Shown here piece by piece: positions 1-6,848 of a stretch of 9,107 nucleotides of DNA (within the stretch, counting starts at the first letter, position 1; every line of letters begins with the position of its first letter). Under the pieces are notes generated by a model. The model searched no databases. It was not told the DNA's origin and was given only the letters and a program-made list of their open reading frames with translations. Where the stretch lies: the NCBI GenBank assembly GCA_948468495.1, contig CAOKJI010000043.1, forward strand, positions 1-9,107, given 5' to 3'. This DNA is from an uncultured Dorea sp. (GTDB lineage: Bacteria; Bacillota_A; Clostridia; Lachnospirales; Lachnospiraceae). The position numbers and the translations under genes are program-made.

Positions 1-10
1 AGGAATAAAA

Positions 11-1981
11 ATGGGAGCTAGATTTTGCAAAGGAAAAGAAAAATATCCACATCTTTTTGAGCCAATCAGAATTGGCAATATCAGACTGAAGAACCGTATT
101 ATTGCGGCTCCGACAAGTCCCAGCATGATTACTGCGGAAGGGCATTTTACGCCGGAGATGGTTGCGTATCTTGAAGAAAAGGCAAAGGGAGGAGCTTCAG
201 TCGTGACCTATGGAGAGGCAATCGTACATTCGGCGACGGGTAAATCCCATAATAAGCAGCTGCAGCTGGATTCTTTTGGCGTGAGACAGGGACTTGGCAA
301 TGCGGCCAGGGCAATCCATAATGCAGGTGCATATGCGAATATCCAGCTTTCCCATGGGGGAAAGTATGGCGGCCTTACCAGCGTCGGCGGCGATCAGGAT
401 ACCTGTGCCGAGGCATGGGGCGTAAGCGATGAGGTAACTCTGGCCGGCTCTGTCAAAGAGATGCCGAAGGAAATGATCTATGAAATCGTGGAATCCTACG
501 GAAAGGCGGCCAAAATCTGCCAGGACTGTGGATTTGATATGGTGCAGGTTCATGCAGCCCATGGCTGGCTGTTTTCACAGTTTCTTTCACCGGTATTGAA
601 CAGAAGGACAGACGAGTTCGGAGGCAGTCTTGAAAACCGCGCAAGATTCCTGATGATGTCTCTGGACGAGGTAAGAAAGGCAGTGGGACCGCGATTCCCG
701 ATTGAATGCCGTATCTCGGGAGACGATCTTACGGAGGCCGGACTTGATATGGACGGATGCGTTCAAGTTGCGAAAATGATTGAAGATAAAGTAGATTTAT
801 TCCAGGTATCCTGCGGAAACCATGAGGATCCGGATATGTTCTGCCGTACCCATCCGTCGGCATTTTACCCGCGCGGCGTAAATGTATATCTGGCTGAAAA
901 TATCAAAAAGCATGTAAGGAAACCAGTTGCCTGCGTAGGTTCGCTGAATGATCCGGCACAGATGGAAGAAATCATTGCATCCGGTCAGGCGGATATTGTT
1001 GAGATTGGACGCGCGCTGCTTGCAGATCCGTATATCCCGGATAAGGCTCTTCACGATAAAGCGGATGATATTACACCTTGCCTTCGGTGTTATGAGTGTT
1101 TTGGGGAAACAATGAAAAGTGAAGCCGTAAAATGTACCGTCAATCCGGTTATGGGACAGCAGCTTTCAGCAAAGTATGCGGACAGGAAGCCGGAAAAGTC
1201 TAAGAAAGTTCTGGTTGCGGGCGGCGGCCCGGCAGGAATGGAAGCGGCGATTACTCTTGCTGCAAGGGGACATGCCGTCACATTAGTGGAGAAATCCGAT
1301 AAACTCGGCGGAAATCTGTATCCCGCAGGCGCGGCGTATTTCAAAGAGGATATCAGGAAGCTGTGTGAAGTTCTGAAAAAGCGTGTTGCCGGGGCGGATA
1401 TTGAAGTAATCCTTAATACAGAAGTGACGCCGGAATATGTACGTGAGTTTGACCCGGATACTTTGTTTGTGGCAATTGGTTCCAATGAACTCTGTCCTCC
1501 GATTAAAGGAATGGCTCTTTCTCATGTAATGATGGCGATTGATGCAGAATTGCATCCGGAGAAGCTTGGAAAGAAGGTTGCAATCATGGGCGGCGGCCTT
1601 GTCGGCGGCGAGGCGGCGGTTTCCTTCCATCATGAGGGGCATGAAGTATCAATTATTGAGATGAAGCCTGCGATTGCTATGGAGGTTAACTCGTTCTACC
1701 GGGGCGGATTGATGCCGGAGATAGAAAAGGCTGCGGTAAGCTATACTTCTACGAAGGTGCTGGAGATTGTCCCGGAGGGCGTCAGAGTCGAAAAGGACGG
1801 GAAGGAATTTGTAATAGAAGCGGACTCCGTTGTCTGCGCGCTTGGGTTCCGCGCGCCCTACGATAAAGTGGACGCGCTTTGCAATGAAGTGGATGAATAT
1901 TATATTATCGGTGACTGCAGGAATGTGGGACAGATCTACCATGCAACAAATCAGGCATATTATGCGGCGCTGAAAGTATGA
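11..1981 (+). CDS. NADH:flavin oxidoreductase, Old Yellow Enzyme/2,4-dienoyl-CoA reductase family (FMN, 4Fe-4S, FAD)
   Basis: This 656-residue protein has the length and domain order of FadH/BaiCD/BaiH-type ene-reductases. Residues about 10-350 form the FMN-binding TIM barrel (LFEPIRIGNIRLKNRI near the N-terminus, HAAHGWLFSQFLSP with the catalytic histidine region, then GGSLENRARF and EIGRALLADP). Cys357, Cys360, Cys363 and Cys375 form the 4Fe-4S motif. A first dinucleotide fold starts at VLVAGGGPAG (residues 400-409) and a second at MGGGLVGGEA (526-535). The C-terminus has the usual IGDC FAD-contact segment. The family moves electrons from NAD(P)H through FAD and the cluster to FMN to reduce a C=C bond conjugated to a carbonyl or thioester; some members run as desaturases. 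The ATG at 11 has AGGA at 1-4, but the upstream promoter is outside the window. The gene lies 136 bp before the aldolase operon. The substrate cannot be told from the sequence; bile-acid, dienoyl-CoA or phenolic enoate substrates are all possible. Confidence 0.93.
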   Translation: MGARFCKGKEKYPHLFEPIRIGNIRLKNRIIAAPTSPSMITAEGHFTPEMVAYLEEKAKGGASVVTYGEAIVHSATGKSHNKQLQLDSFGVRQGLGNAARAIHNAGAYANIQLSHGGKYGGLTSVGGDQDTCAEAWGVSDEVTLAGSVKEMPKEMIYEIVESYGKAAKICQDCGFDMVQVHAAHGWLFSQFLSPVLNRRTDEFGGSLENRARFLMMSLDEVRKAVGPRFPIECRISGDDLTEAGLDMDGCVQVAKMIEDKVDLFQVSCGNHEDPDMFCRTHPSAFYPRGVNVYLAENIKKHVRKPVACVGSLNDPAQMEEIIASGQADIVEIGRALLADPYIPDKALHDKADDITPCLRCYECFGETMKSEAVKCTVNPVMGQQLSAKYADRKPEKSKKVLVAGGGPAGMEAAITLAARGHAVTLVEKSDKLGGNLYPAGAAYFKEDIRKLCEVLKKRVAGADIEVILNTEVTPEYVREFDPDTLFVAIGSNELCPPIKGMALSHVMMAIDAELHPEKLGKKVAIMGGGLVGGEAAVSFHHEGHEVSIIEMKPAIAMEVNSFYRGGLMPEIEKAAVSYTSTKVLEIVPEGVRVEKDGKEFVIEADSVVCALGFRAPYDKVDALCNEVDEYYIIGDCRNVGQIYHATNQAYYAALKV

Positions 1982-1988
1982 TTTATTT

Positions 1989-2008
1989 TTTCCTAAATAA
2001 ATAGGAAA
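1989..2008. promoter_or_regulatory. 20-bp palindromic operator, copy 1 (upstream of the aldolase operon)
   Basis: TTTCCTA, six A/T bases, then TAGGAAA: a perfect 7-bp inverted repeat. It ends 8 bp before the -35 hexamer at 2017. A second 20-bp site with the same arms lies at 6886-6905 with the same spacing to its promoters. A short A/T-rich centre with perfect arms suits a dimeric transcription factor. The centre is about 53.5 bp upstream of the predicted transcription start, which fits an activator better than a repressor that blocks polymerase. The protein that binds is not identified. Confidence 0.75.
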
Positions 2009-2016
2009 CGATAGGT

Positions 2017-2045
2017 TTGAGGGATTAAATCCATTCATTTATACT
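2017..2045 (+). promoter_or_regulatory. Sigma-A type promoter of the aldolase/ACP/thiolase operon
   Basis: The -35 hexamer TTGAGG (2017-2022) and -10 hexamer TATACT (2040-2045) are separated by 17 bp. The -10 matches consensus at 5 of 6 positions and the -35 at 4 of 6. The predicted start is near 2052, giving a leader of about 66 nt before the ATG at 2118. The weak -35 fits dependence on an activator bound at 1989-2008. Confidence 0.72.
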
Positions 2046-2103
2046 AAAATTAAGTTAAAAATAATTGTGAAAAAACAAGGTAAGAAGACCAGAATAAAGA
2101 ATG

Positions 2104-2110
2104 AAAGGAG
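2104..2110 (+). promoter_or_regulatory. Ribosome binding site deciding the aldolase start
   Basis: AAAGGAG lies 7 nt before the ATG at 2118. A GTG at 2067 in the same frame would add 17 lysine/arginine-rich residues but has no good Shine-Dalgarno sequence, and the class II aldolase fold begins after 2118. Confidence 0.85.
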
Positions 2111-2117
2111 TTTTATC

Positions 2118-2777
2118 ATGAATTACGAGAGTACCAGAAAAATTGTCCTCGACGCGATTATGGAGGCGGTTGAGCAGAAGCTGATTAACGGAACCTCCGG
2201 CAACATTGCGATGAGGACGCCTGAGAATCCGAATATCGTATGTATTACGCCAAGCGGTATTTCCTATACCGGAATGACGCCGGAAGATATTGCGGTAGTT
2301 GAAATGAAAGAGGATGGAACAAATGAATGGATTGAGGGTAATTATAAGCCGTCTTCTGAGGTTCCTATGCATACGGCTGTGATGCGCGCAAGAAAGGATG
2401 TAAACGCAACGGTACATACGCACAGCATGTATGCAACGATTTGTGCAATGGGAGAAAATCCTGGGCTCCTTCCAATTACGCCTCCACAGTGTGAATTTAC
2501 TCCGGTAGGAATCGTAAGCTTCACCATGCCAGGTTCGAATGATGTTGCAGATAAGGTGGCGGATATTATCGGCGAGTCTGGAAGAGTCTGCTTAATCAAG
2601 AACCATGGAATGTTCTCTTGCGGAAAGGATATGAAAGGCGCTATGCATGCAACCATATATACGGAAGAAATGGCACAGACGACGGTTATTGCGAAGACGC
2701 TGGGAAACTATGAGCCGATGCCGGAGGAAGCGGTAAAGGCAATGCAGGCATTGATTGCGGCAGACCAGGCAGTATAG
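2118..2777 (+). CDS. Class II aldolase/adducin family protein (fuculose-phosphate aldolase-like)
   Basis: The 219-residue protein has the length and zinc site of the L-fuculose-1-phosphate aldolase/ribulose-5-phosphate epimerase/adducin family. N-terminal GTSGNIAMR (residues 25-33) and ITPSGISYTGM (43-53) are family phosphate/substrate-loop signatures. Glu81, in SSEVPMH, is at the position of the catalytic glutamate. His100 and His102 (HTH) and His163 (NHG) are the expected zinc ligands. Such enzymes do reversible retro-aldol cleavage of hydroxy-ketone or sugar-phosphate substrates, and some relatives are decarboxylases or epimerases. It is the first gene of a tight operon, 31 bp before the carrier-protein gene. 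No sugar kinase or isomerase is adjacent, so an ordinary fucose/rhamnose pathway is not supported. The true substrate may be the intermediate handled by the ene-reductase or thiolase, which is inference. Family assignment is firm and substrate unknown. Confidence 0.92.
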   Translation: MNYESTRKIVLDAIMEAVEQKLINGTSGNIAMRTPENPNIVCITPSGISYTGMTPEDIAVVEMKEDGTNEWIEGNYKPSSEVPMHTAVMRARKDVNATVHTHSMYATICAMGENPGLLPITPPQCEFTPVGIVSFTMPGSNDVADKVADIIGESGRVCLIKNHGMFSCGKDMKGAMHATIYTEEMAQTTVIAKTLGNYEPMPEEAVKAMQALIAADQAV

Positions 2778-2792
2778 CCTGATAAAAAGAGA

Positions 2793-2799
2793 AAAGGAG
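2793..2799 (+). promoter_or_regulatory. Ribosome binding site deciding the carrier-protein start
   Basis: AAAGGAG is followed 9 nt later by the ATG at 2809. An in-frame ATG at 2755 lies inside the end of the aldolase gene and would add a basic tail foreign to the carrier-protein family, so 2809 is chosen. Confidence 0.8.
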
Positions 2800-2808
2800 A
2801 AGAAAATT

Positions 2809-3048
2809 ATGGAAAGAAATGAAGTATTGGCAAACATCATTGAATTTGCTTCAAGAGCATATGAGAAGCCGGCGGCTGAAATTAACGAGAATACCAAAAT
2901 ATCAGAGGAACTTGGCGTGCGCTCTATGCAGCGTGTGGCGCTGAGCGCGTCCATCGAGAATGAGTATGACGTTATGATTCCGGTTGCGAGAATTGGTCAG
3001 TTTGAAACGATAGGAGACCTGGTAGATCACGTTATGGAGGAAATGTAA
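2809..3048 (+). CDS. Acyl carrier protein-like protein with an atypical attachment motif
   Basis: The 79-residue, acidic, mostly helical protein has the length and pattern of acyl carrier proteins: helix I (residues 4-18), a loop ending in ISEELGV (31-37), the attachment serine Ser39, helix II (about 39-50), and a closing helix after FETIGDLVDHV. Carrier proteins hold acyl groups on a phosphopantetheine arm joined to the serine of a DSL motif. Here the motif reads RSM, so the serine is kept but the preceding aspartate is arginine and the next leucine is methionine. It lies 10 bp before the thiolase gene and is clearly co-transcribed, so it may carry the thiolase substrate or act as a scaffold. 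No phosphopantetheinyl transferase, acyltransferase or ketoreductase is nearby, so fatty-acid or polyketide synthesis is not supported. Fold assignment is good; whether it is phosphopantetheinylated is uncertain. Confidence 0.8.
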   Translation: MERNEVLANIIEFASRAYEKPAAEINENTKISEELGVRSMQRVALSASIENEYDVMIPVARIGQFETIGDLVDHVMEEM

Positions 3049-3058
3049 GGAGAAGGCT

Positions 3059-4348
3059 ATGTTGACAAATGTAAAGCTTGGAAAGAATATGCGGAGTGTT
3101 TCCATCGTAGGTGTTGGAGCAACGCCATTCTTTAACGGTGTAGAGAACCCCGCGTATAAAGGATTGACGAATGGAGAGCTTTTTGGCTATGCAGCGCTGG
3201 ACGCAATGGCGGATGCGGGCGTGGAGCCAAGGGATGTGCAGTATTTCTTCCATGGGTCGGCGAACCCGCATGTATTGAATGGCTGTATTACACCGAATCT
3301 TCAGGTTGCCGATTGGTTCGGAATGCGCGGAAAGGGATCAATTTCACATTCAGAAGGCTGCTGTACCGGTTATATCGGACTGGAAGAAGCTGTATTTGCA
3401 GTAGCGAGCGGAGCTTATGATATCGTACTCAGCGGCTGCAGCGAGCAGGGTACTGGAATGCCGGACGGAAATACTCCGGACCATATGAGAACAGCTCTTA
3501 CTTCCGAGGTTCTTTTCCCGGATTTGGATTCGATTTTTGATCGTGCTTATGGAAGATACTTAGGCGGAGGCCCGGGCATGAACCATGATGACTGGATTAA
3601 TTATTATGCACATGAGAATGGGTTGACGCCGGAGCAGGTGGATGACGTACTGAATCATCAGGCTTATCATTTCAGAAGAAATGCAACCCTCTGCCCGCGG
3701 GCGATCCGGAGGACCCCATATGACGAGATGGCAAAGGAAGCAGGATTTGACAACGTATGGGAGTTTATGAAGTCGCCGCATAATCCAAAGATGTCCCAGT
3801 ATCTTAGAACGTCCAGTGATTCCTGTGTCGCAGACGGAGCCGCCGCATGCATCGTAGTCCCGACTGAGATTGCGCATAAGTTTCATGCGAAGCCGGTTGA
3901 GGTATTAGGAACCGGAGCTTCTGTATTAGATGCGATTGTGCCTCATTTGGAGAAAAAGGCGACTGCCGAGGCGGCGCGTCAGGTATTTGAGATGACGGGA
4001 CTTACCGCAGACGATATGGATTTGGTATTTGTAAATGATTTTATCGGTTCTTCCGCATTCCTTGCGGCCGAGGAAATCGGTTATCTGCCAAAGGGGGAAG
4101 GATGGAAATATGCGCTTGACGGAAGGCTTGCCTATGACGGAGATAAGCCGATGAATACAAACGGAGGCCGTACCTCGTATGGACATGCATTTGGCGCCTC
4201 TGGAATGGCGGATATTTTTGAAGCAGTAACACAGATGCGCGGCGAGGCAGGAGAACGTCAGGTGAAGAAGCAGCCGAAATACACATTTTTAAGAGGATTC
4301 GGCGGTGCGCAAAACGTCCGGGCTACGATCCTCAGAGCAGGTTTTTAA
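3059..4348 (+). CDS. Thiolase-superfamily protein (SCP2/lipid-transfer type, DUF35-partnered)
   Basis: The 429-residue protein has the thiolase fold. VSIVGVGATPF opens the first half. EGCCTG (99-104) is the nucleophile region, with Cys101 (or Cys102) the likely acyl-accepting cysteine, followed by the usual ASGAYDIVLSG. SCVADGAAACIVV (255-267) and NTNGGRTSYGHAFGASG (366-382, with His376) are the C-terminal signatures. The C-terminal catalytic Cys-x-Gly of biosynthetic and degradative thiolases is replaced by GFGG near 413-416. That loss is seen in SCP2/Ltp-type thiolases, which pair with DUF35 proteins as retro-aldolases or acyl transferases (Ltp2-ChsH2 in steroid side-chain loss, archaeal thiolase-HMG-CoA synthase complex, PhlACB acyltransferase). 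AAGGAG at 3047-3052 sits 6 nt before the ATG. A later in-frame ATG at 3089 has a weaker site. The DUF35 gene follows after 12 bp. Substrate unknown; C-C cleavage is more likely than ordinary 3-ketothiolysis. Confidence 0.9.
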   Translation: MLTNVKLGKNMRSVSIVGVGATPFFNGVENPAYKGLTNGELFGYAALDAMADAGVEPRDVQYFFHGSANPHVLNGCITPNLQVADWFGMRGKGSISHSEGCCTGYIGLEEAVFAVASGAYDIVLSGCSEQGTGMPDGNTPDHMRTALTSEVLFPDLDSIFDRAYGRYLGGGPGMNHDDWINYYAHENGLTPEQVDDVLNHQAYHFRRNATLCPRAIRRTPYDEMAKEAGFDNVWEFMKSPHNPKMSQYLRTSSDSCVADGAAACIVVPTEIAHKFHAKPVEVLGTGASVLDAIVPHLEKKATAEAARQVFEMTGLTADDMDLVFVNDFIGSSAFLAAEEIGYLPKGEGWKYALDGRLAYDGDKPMNTNGGRTSYGHAFGASGMADIFEAVTQMRGEAGERQVKKQPKYTFLRGFGGAQNVRATILRAGF

Positions 4349-4360
4349 AGGAGGGCGGTC

Positions 4361-4807
4361 ATGAGCACAGAAAGAATTACAGTAAAAACAGAGGAATTCT
4401 GGAACAGAGAGCATGTAGTTGAAAAATTCTGGAATGGTTTAAAGGACGGAATCGTTTATGCAAAAAAGTGTAAGGAATGCGGAGCAATTGAATTTCCGCC
4501 GCATCATGCATGCAATACTTGCGGTTACCATGAAACAGAGTGGACAACGCTGAAAGGAACAGGCGTCCTCAAGAGCTTTGTATTTACAGGCGTTTTAAAT
4601 GCAAGGCTTGAGCTTGAGGACAGAGGATTGAAATATGTATGCGGCGAAGTGGAATTAGATGAAGGTCCGGCAATCAATGCAGTCATTCTGGGAATTAACA
4701 GAAAGAAGGCTAAAACGATCCAGGGGCAGCTTCCGATGCGCGTACGCCCGGTATTTTACGATATGGGAAGGTATACGACTTTGTTTTTTGAACTGGATGA
4801 AGATTAA
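4361..4807 (+). CDS. DUF35 zinc-ribbon/OB-fold protein, partner of the thiolase
   Basis: The 148-residue protein has an N-terminal helical part, a rubredoxin-like zinc ribbon with Cys37-x2-Cys40 and Cys51-x2-Cys54, and a C-terminal beta-rich OB-fold (about 60-148). This is the architecture of the DUF35 family. In known pairs the DUF35 protein binds the thiolase and contributes the CoA/acyl binding surface or bridges it to a second enzyme; it is rarely active alone. A strong AAAGGAGG (4347-4354) overlaps the end of the thiolase gene and sits 6 nt before the ATG, so the two are translated together. A terminator follows its stop codon, making it the last gene of the run that starts at 2118. Family and partnership are well supported; the reaction is not. 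Confidence 0.92.
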   Translation: MSTERITVKTEEFWNREHVVEKFWNGLKDGIVYAKKCKECGAIEFPPHHACNTCGYHETEWTTLKGTGVLKSFVFTGVLNARLELEDRGLKYVCGEVELDEGPAINAVILGINRKKAKTIQGQLPMRVRPVFYDMGRYTTLFFELDED

Positions 4808-4840
4808 CTGTCCGATTCAGGAAATGATGAATGTCTGCTC

Positions 4841-4871
4841 AAAGAGCTCCGAGATATGTTCGGAGCTTTTT
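4841..4871 (+). terminator. Intrinsic terminator after the DUF35 gene
   Basis: The perfect 8-bp arms AGCTCCGA (4845-4852) and TCGGAGCT (4860-4867) enclose a 7-nt loop and are followed by T residues to 4871. The AAAG just before the stem can pair with the U tract. It lies only 29 bp before the phosphate acyltransferase ATG, with no convincing promoter between, so it may be leaky or act to lower expression of that gene. Confidence 0.82.
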
Positions 4872-4900
4872 GAAAATATAGATTTGATAAGGAGAAGAAT

Positions 4901-5905
4901 ATGAATCAATTTATAGAAGGTATGGTTGAGAAAGCGAAAGAGGCTCCGCAGAGGGTATGTTTTCCGGAGTCCTACAGTGTGGATATCTTAAGGACGGCGG
5001 AGGAAGTAATCCGCACCGGGATTGGCACGCCGGTTCTGCTTGGCAGCAGGACGGATATAGAAAAGCTTGCCGCAGAGCATGAGGTATCTGTATTGGGATT
5101 TGAATATTTTGATACGACGGACGCAGAATTTATAGATGGGTTTGCAGAGGATTATATTGCAAAAAATGAAGGGAAACGCAAGAAACCGACCGTAAAGAAG
5201 CTGACGAACGATCCGGTACGCTGCGGAATGTTTCTTCTGAATATGGGATATGTGGACTGTGTGGCGGCTGGAAAGGAATATTCCACAGGCGATGTGATTA
5301 TGGAAGCAATGCAGGGCGTAGGACTTGCGGAAGGCGTGGAGAGTCCGTCCAGCCTCGGAATTGCAGATATTCCGGGTTTTGACGGCCCGCAGGGGCAGAT
5401 GCTTGGCCTCGCAGACTGCGCGGTAACCGCACAGCCGGATGCGGGAGCTCTTGCAGGAATTGCAATATCCTCTGCGGATACGGCAAGGACGCTTCTTGGA
5501 TGGGAGCCGAGGGTTGCGATGCTGGCATTTTCTACTACTGGAAGTGCAGAGCATGAGACGATAGACGTAGTAAGAGAAGCAGTGAAACGGGTGCATGAGC
5601 TGCGCCCGGAGATTAAGTGCGATGGGGAATTCCAGTTGGATTCTGCGATTATTCCAAAGGTGGCGGAACATAAAGTAAAACGGGAAAGCGAGGTTGCCGG
5701 GAAGGCGAATATTTTGATTTTCCCCAACCTCCATGCCGGAAATATCGGCGTAAAGCTGATTCAGATCTTCGGTCATGCCAATGCTTACGGTCCGGTTCTT
5801 CAGGGATTTGCAAAGCCGGTCTGTGATTTTTCCAGAAGCGCTCCGGTAGATGAGATGCTTGGAAATGTAGCAATGCTGGTAATCCGCGCGGCAGCGGCAA
5901 AATAA
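4901..5905 (+). CDS. pta: Phosphate acyltransferase (phosphate acetyltransferase family)
   Basis: The 334-residue protein matches the short, single-domain Pta/Ptb family in length and motifs: FPES near residue 21, STGDVIMEAM (128-137), IPGFDGPQGQMLGLADCAV (157-175), MLAFSTTGSAEH (207-218), and the C-terminal block from GEFQLDSAI (242-250) through FPNLHAGNIG (274-283) to GPVLQGFAKP and DFSR (309-312). Ser311-Arg312 sit at the catalytic/phosphate-binding SR position, although the usual GC after it is replaced by SA. The enzyme converts acyl-CoA plus phosphate to acyl phosphate plus CoA in the cytosol, which with a kinase yields ATP. No kinase gene is adjacent. AAGGAG (4889-4894) precedes the ATG by 6 nt. 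Beside the thiolase system it probably recovers energy from a released acetyl-CoA or propionyl-CoA. Chain-length specificity cannot be read from the sequence, so a butyryl or other acyl enzyme is possible. Confidence 0.88.
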   Translation: MNQFIEGMVEKAKEAPQRVCFPESYSVDILRTAEEVIRTGIGTPVLLGSRTDIEKLAAEHEVSVLGFEYFDTTDAEFIDGFAEDYIAKNEGKRKKPTVKKLTNDPVRCGMFLLNMGYVDCVAAGKEYSTGDVIMEAMQGVGLAEGVESPSSLGIADIPGFDGPQGQMLGLADCAVTAQPDAGALAGIAISSADTARTLLGWEPRVAMLAFSTTGSAEHETIDVVREAVKRVHELRPEIKCDGEFQLDSAIIPKVAEHKVKRESEVAGKANILIFPNLHAGNIGVKLIQIFGHANAYGPVLQGFAKPVCDFSRSAPVDEMLGNVAMLVIRAAAAK

Positions 5906-5957
5906 AAATATGACGGCATCGGCAGCAGAACGATACTGACCGATGCCGTCATATTTT
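5905..5957. terminator. Bidirectional terminator between convergent pta and thuA-like genes
   Basis: A perfect 18-bp inverted repeat: AAAATATGACGGCATCGG (5905-5922) and its complement (5940-5957), with a 17-nt loop. It starts at the last base of the pta stop codon. The A-rich left flank and T-rich right flank give a U tract in either transcript, so it can end both the plus-strand pta message and the minus-strand ThuA-domain message. Confidence 0.9.
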
Positions 5958-5986
5958 ATTTCATAGGAAAGTGCGTATATGGATTC

Positions 5987-6817
5987 TTAGTAATATGGAA
6001 ACAGCTTTAAGCGATTGTCACCGCTGCGGTCCGGCCTCTCAAGCGTCACTTCTCCGGTCGCGGCCCACTCGCATCCCCGGACGAACATGGTAATGAAATT
6101 AAAACGGTCCAAAGCTTCCCAATGGCCTATGGATGTTGCAAATACGCGGCCTTTTCCATATTCATTGGTCCAGACTACCGGAGTATACTGGTTTACGCCA
6201 GGCATCTTCGAGAGATCTCCGTCTGGAATCTCTACCGGATGATGTGCCGGAGGAAAACCGGGGACACGATAAAAATCGACGTTGTCATAGATAGAAGCTA
6301 ATACGTGCATCTTCGCTTCCGGATGAATGATCAGATGCGTGAACAGATCGTCAAAAACATTCATCCATTCTGCATCAATGCCTTTCGTAATCGGATGATC
6401 CGGATCGGTGGTTTTTACCATGTGATCATCCTTGGGACAGCGGCGGCATCCCTGGTCCATTGCGCAGTATCCGCCGAGAAGCTTACGCCATTCGTCCGGC
6501 CAGTGGGCATCTACCCAAATGCTGGAATGATAGAAGACAATTCCTTTTCCTCTCGCTGCGAAGTCATAGACCGCCTGCTCTGTTTTTTCGCCAAAACGTC
6601 TGGCGGGCTCTGTTGGCAGAAGTTTTCCGTCATAGTTTATCAGTAAGAGATCATAGGGCTCAAGAAATTCCGGCGTGATATTACGGAACTCTTCAACGAT
6701 GACTACCTGAAAACGTCCGGTTGCTTCAAGGAGTTTGCGGAGCCTTTCATTTAATTTTCTGCTCTGGTGTTCAATGGTAACAAGACCGGATACCAGAAGC
6801 ACATGGATTGTTTTCAT
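5987..6817 (-). CDS. ThuA-like domain protein (trehalose-utilization/class I amidotransferase-like fold)
   Basis: The 276-residue protein spans a complete ThuA domain. It has HVLLVSG (5-11) as the first strand, YDLLLINYDG (55-64), the strand-turn KGIVFYHSSI (91-100), PDHPITKGI (139-147), FDDLFTH, and the C-terminal VVWTNEYGKGRVFATSIGH (214-232) with WEALDRFNFITMFVRGCEWAATG. ThuA proteins resemble class I glutamine amidotransferases but usually lack the catalytic triad. They occur with keto-sugar and sugar-derivative pathways, and the biochemical role is unsettled. A strong AAGGAGG on the minus strand (6830-6824) sits 6 nt from the ATG. Cysteines at 118, 124 and 127 form a small cluster that could bind metal, which is speculative. 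The gene is divergent from the MFS transporter and shares its operator, so it probably acts on the transported compound or a product of it. Confidence 0.88.
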   Translation of the reverse strand: MKTIHVLLVSGLVTIEHQSRKLNERLRKLLEATGRFQVVIVEEFRNITPEFLEPYDLLLINYDGKLLPTEPARRFGEKTEQAVYDFAARGKGIVFYHSSIWVDAHWPDEWRKLLGGYCAMDQGCRRCPKDDHMVKTTDPDHPITKGIDAEWMNVFDDLFTHLIIHPEAKMHVLASIYDNVDFYRVPGFPPAHHPVEIPDGDLSKMPGVNQYTPVVWTNEYGKGRVFATSIGHWEALDRFNFITMFVRGCEWAATGEVTLERPDRSGDNRLKLFPYY

Positions 6818-6848
6818 AGAGTACCTCCTTCATATAATTGATGACTTT

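Noticed and set aside
4659..4904. Plus-strand open frame of 81 codons overlapping the end of the DUF35 gene and the terminator
   Set aside because: It runs through the terminator hairpin, has no ribosome binding site and no recognisable domain.
4988..5776. Long minus-strand open frame of 262 codons opposite pta
   Set aside because: It lies wholly within the well-supported pta gene, encodes an arginine/cysteine/histidine-rich low-plausibility protein and has no ribosome binding site; it is a shadow of codon bias.
5963..5970. A TAGGAAA half-site after the bidirectional terminator
   Set aside because: It lacks the matching TTTCCTA arm at the right distance and is not near a promoter; probably chance.
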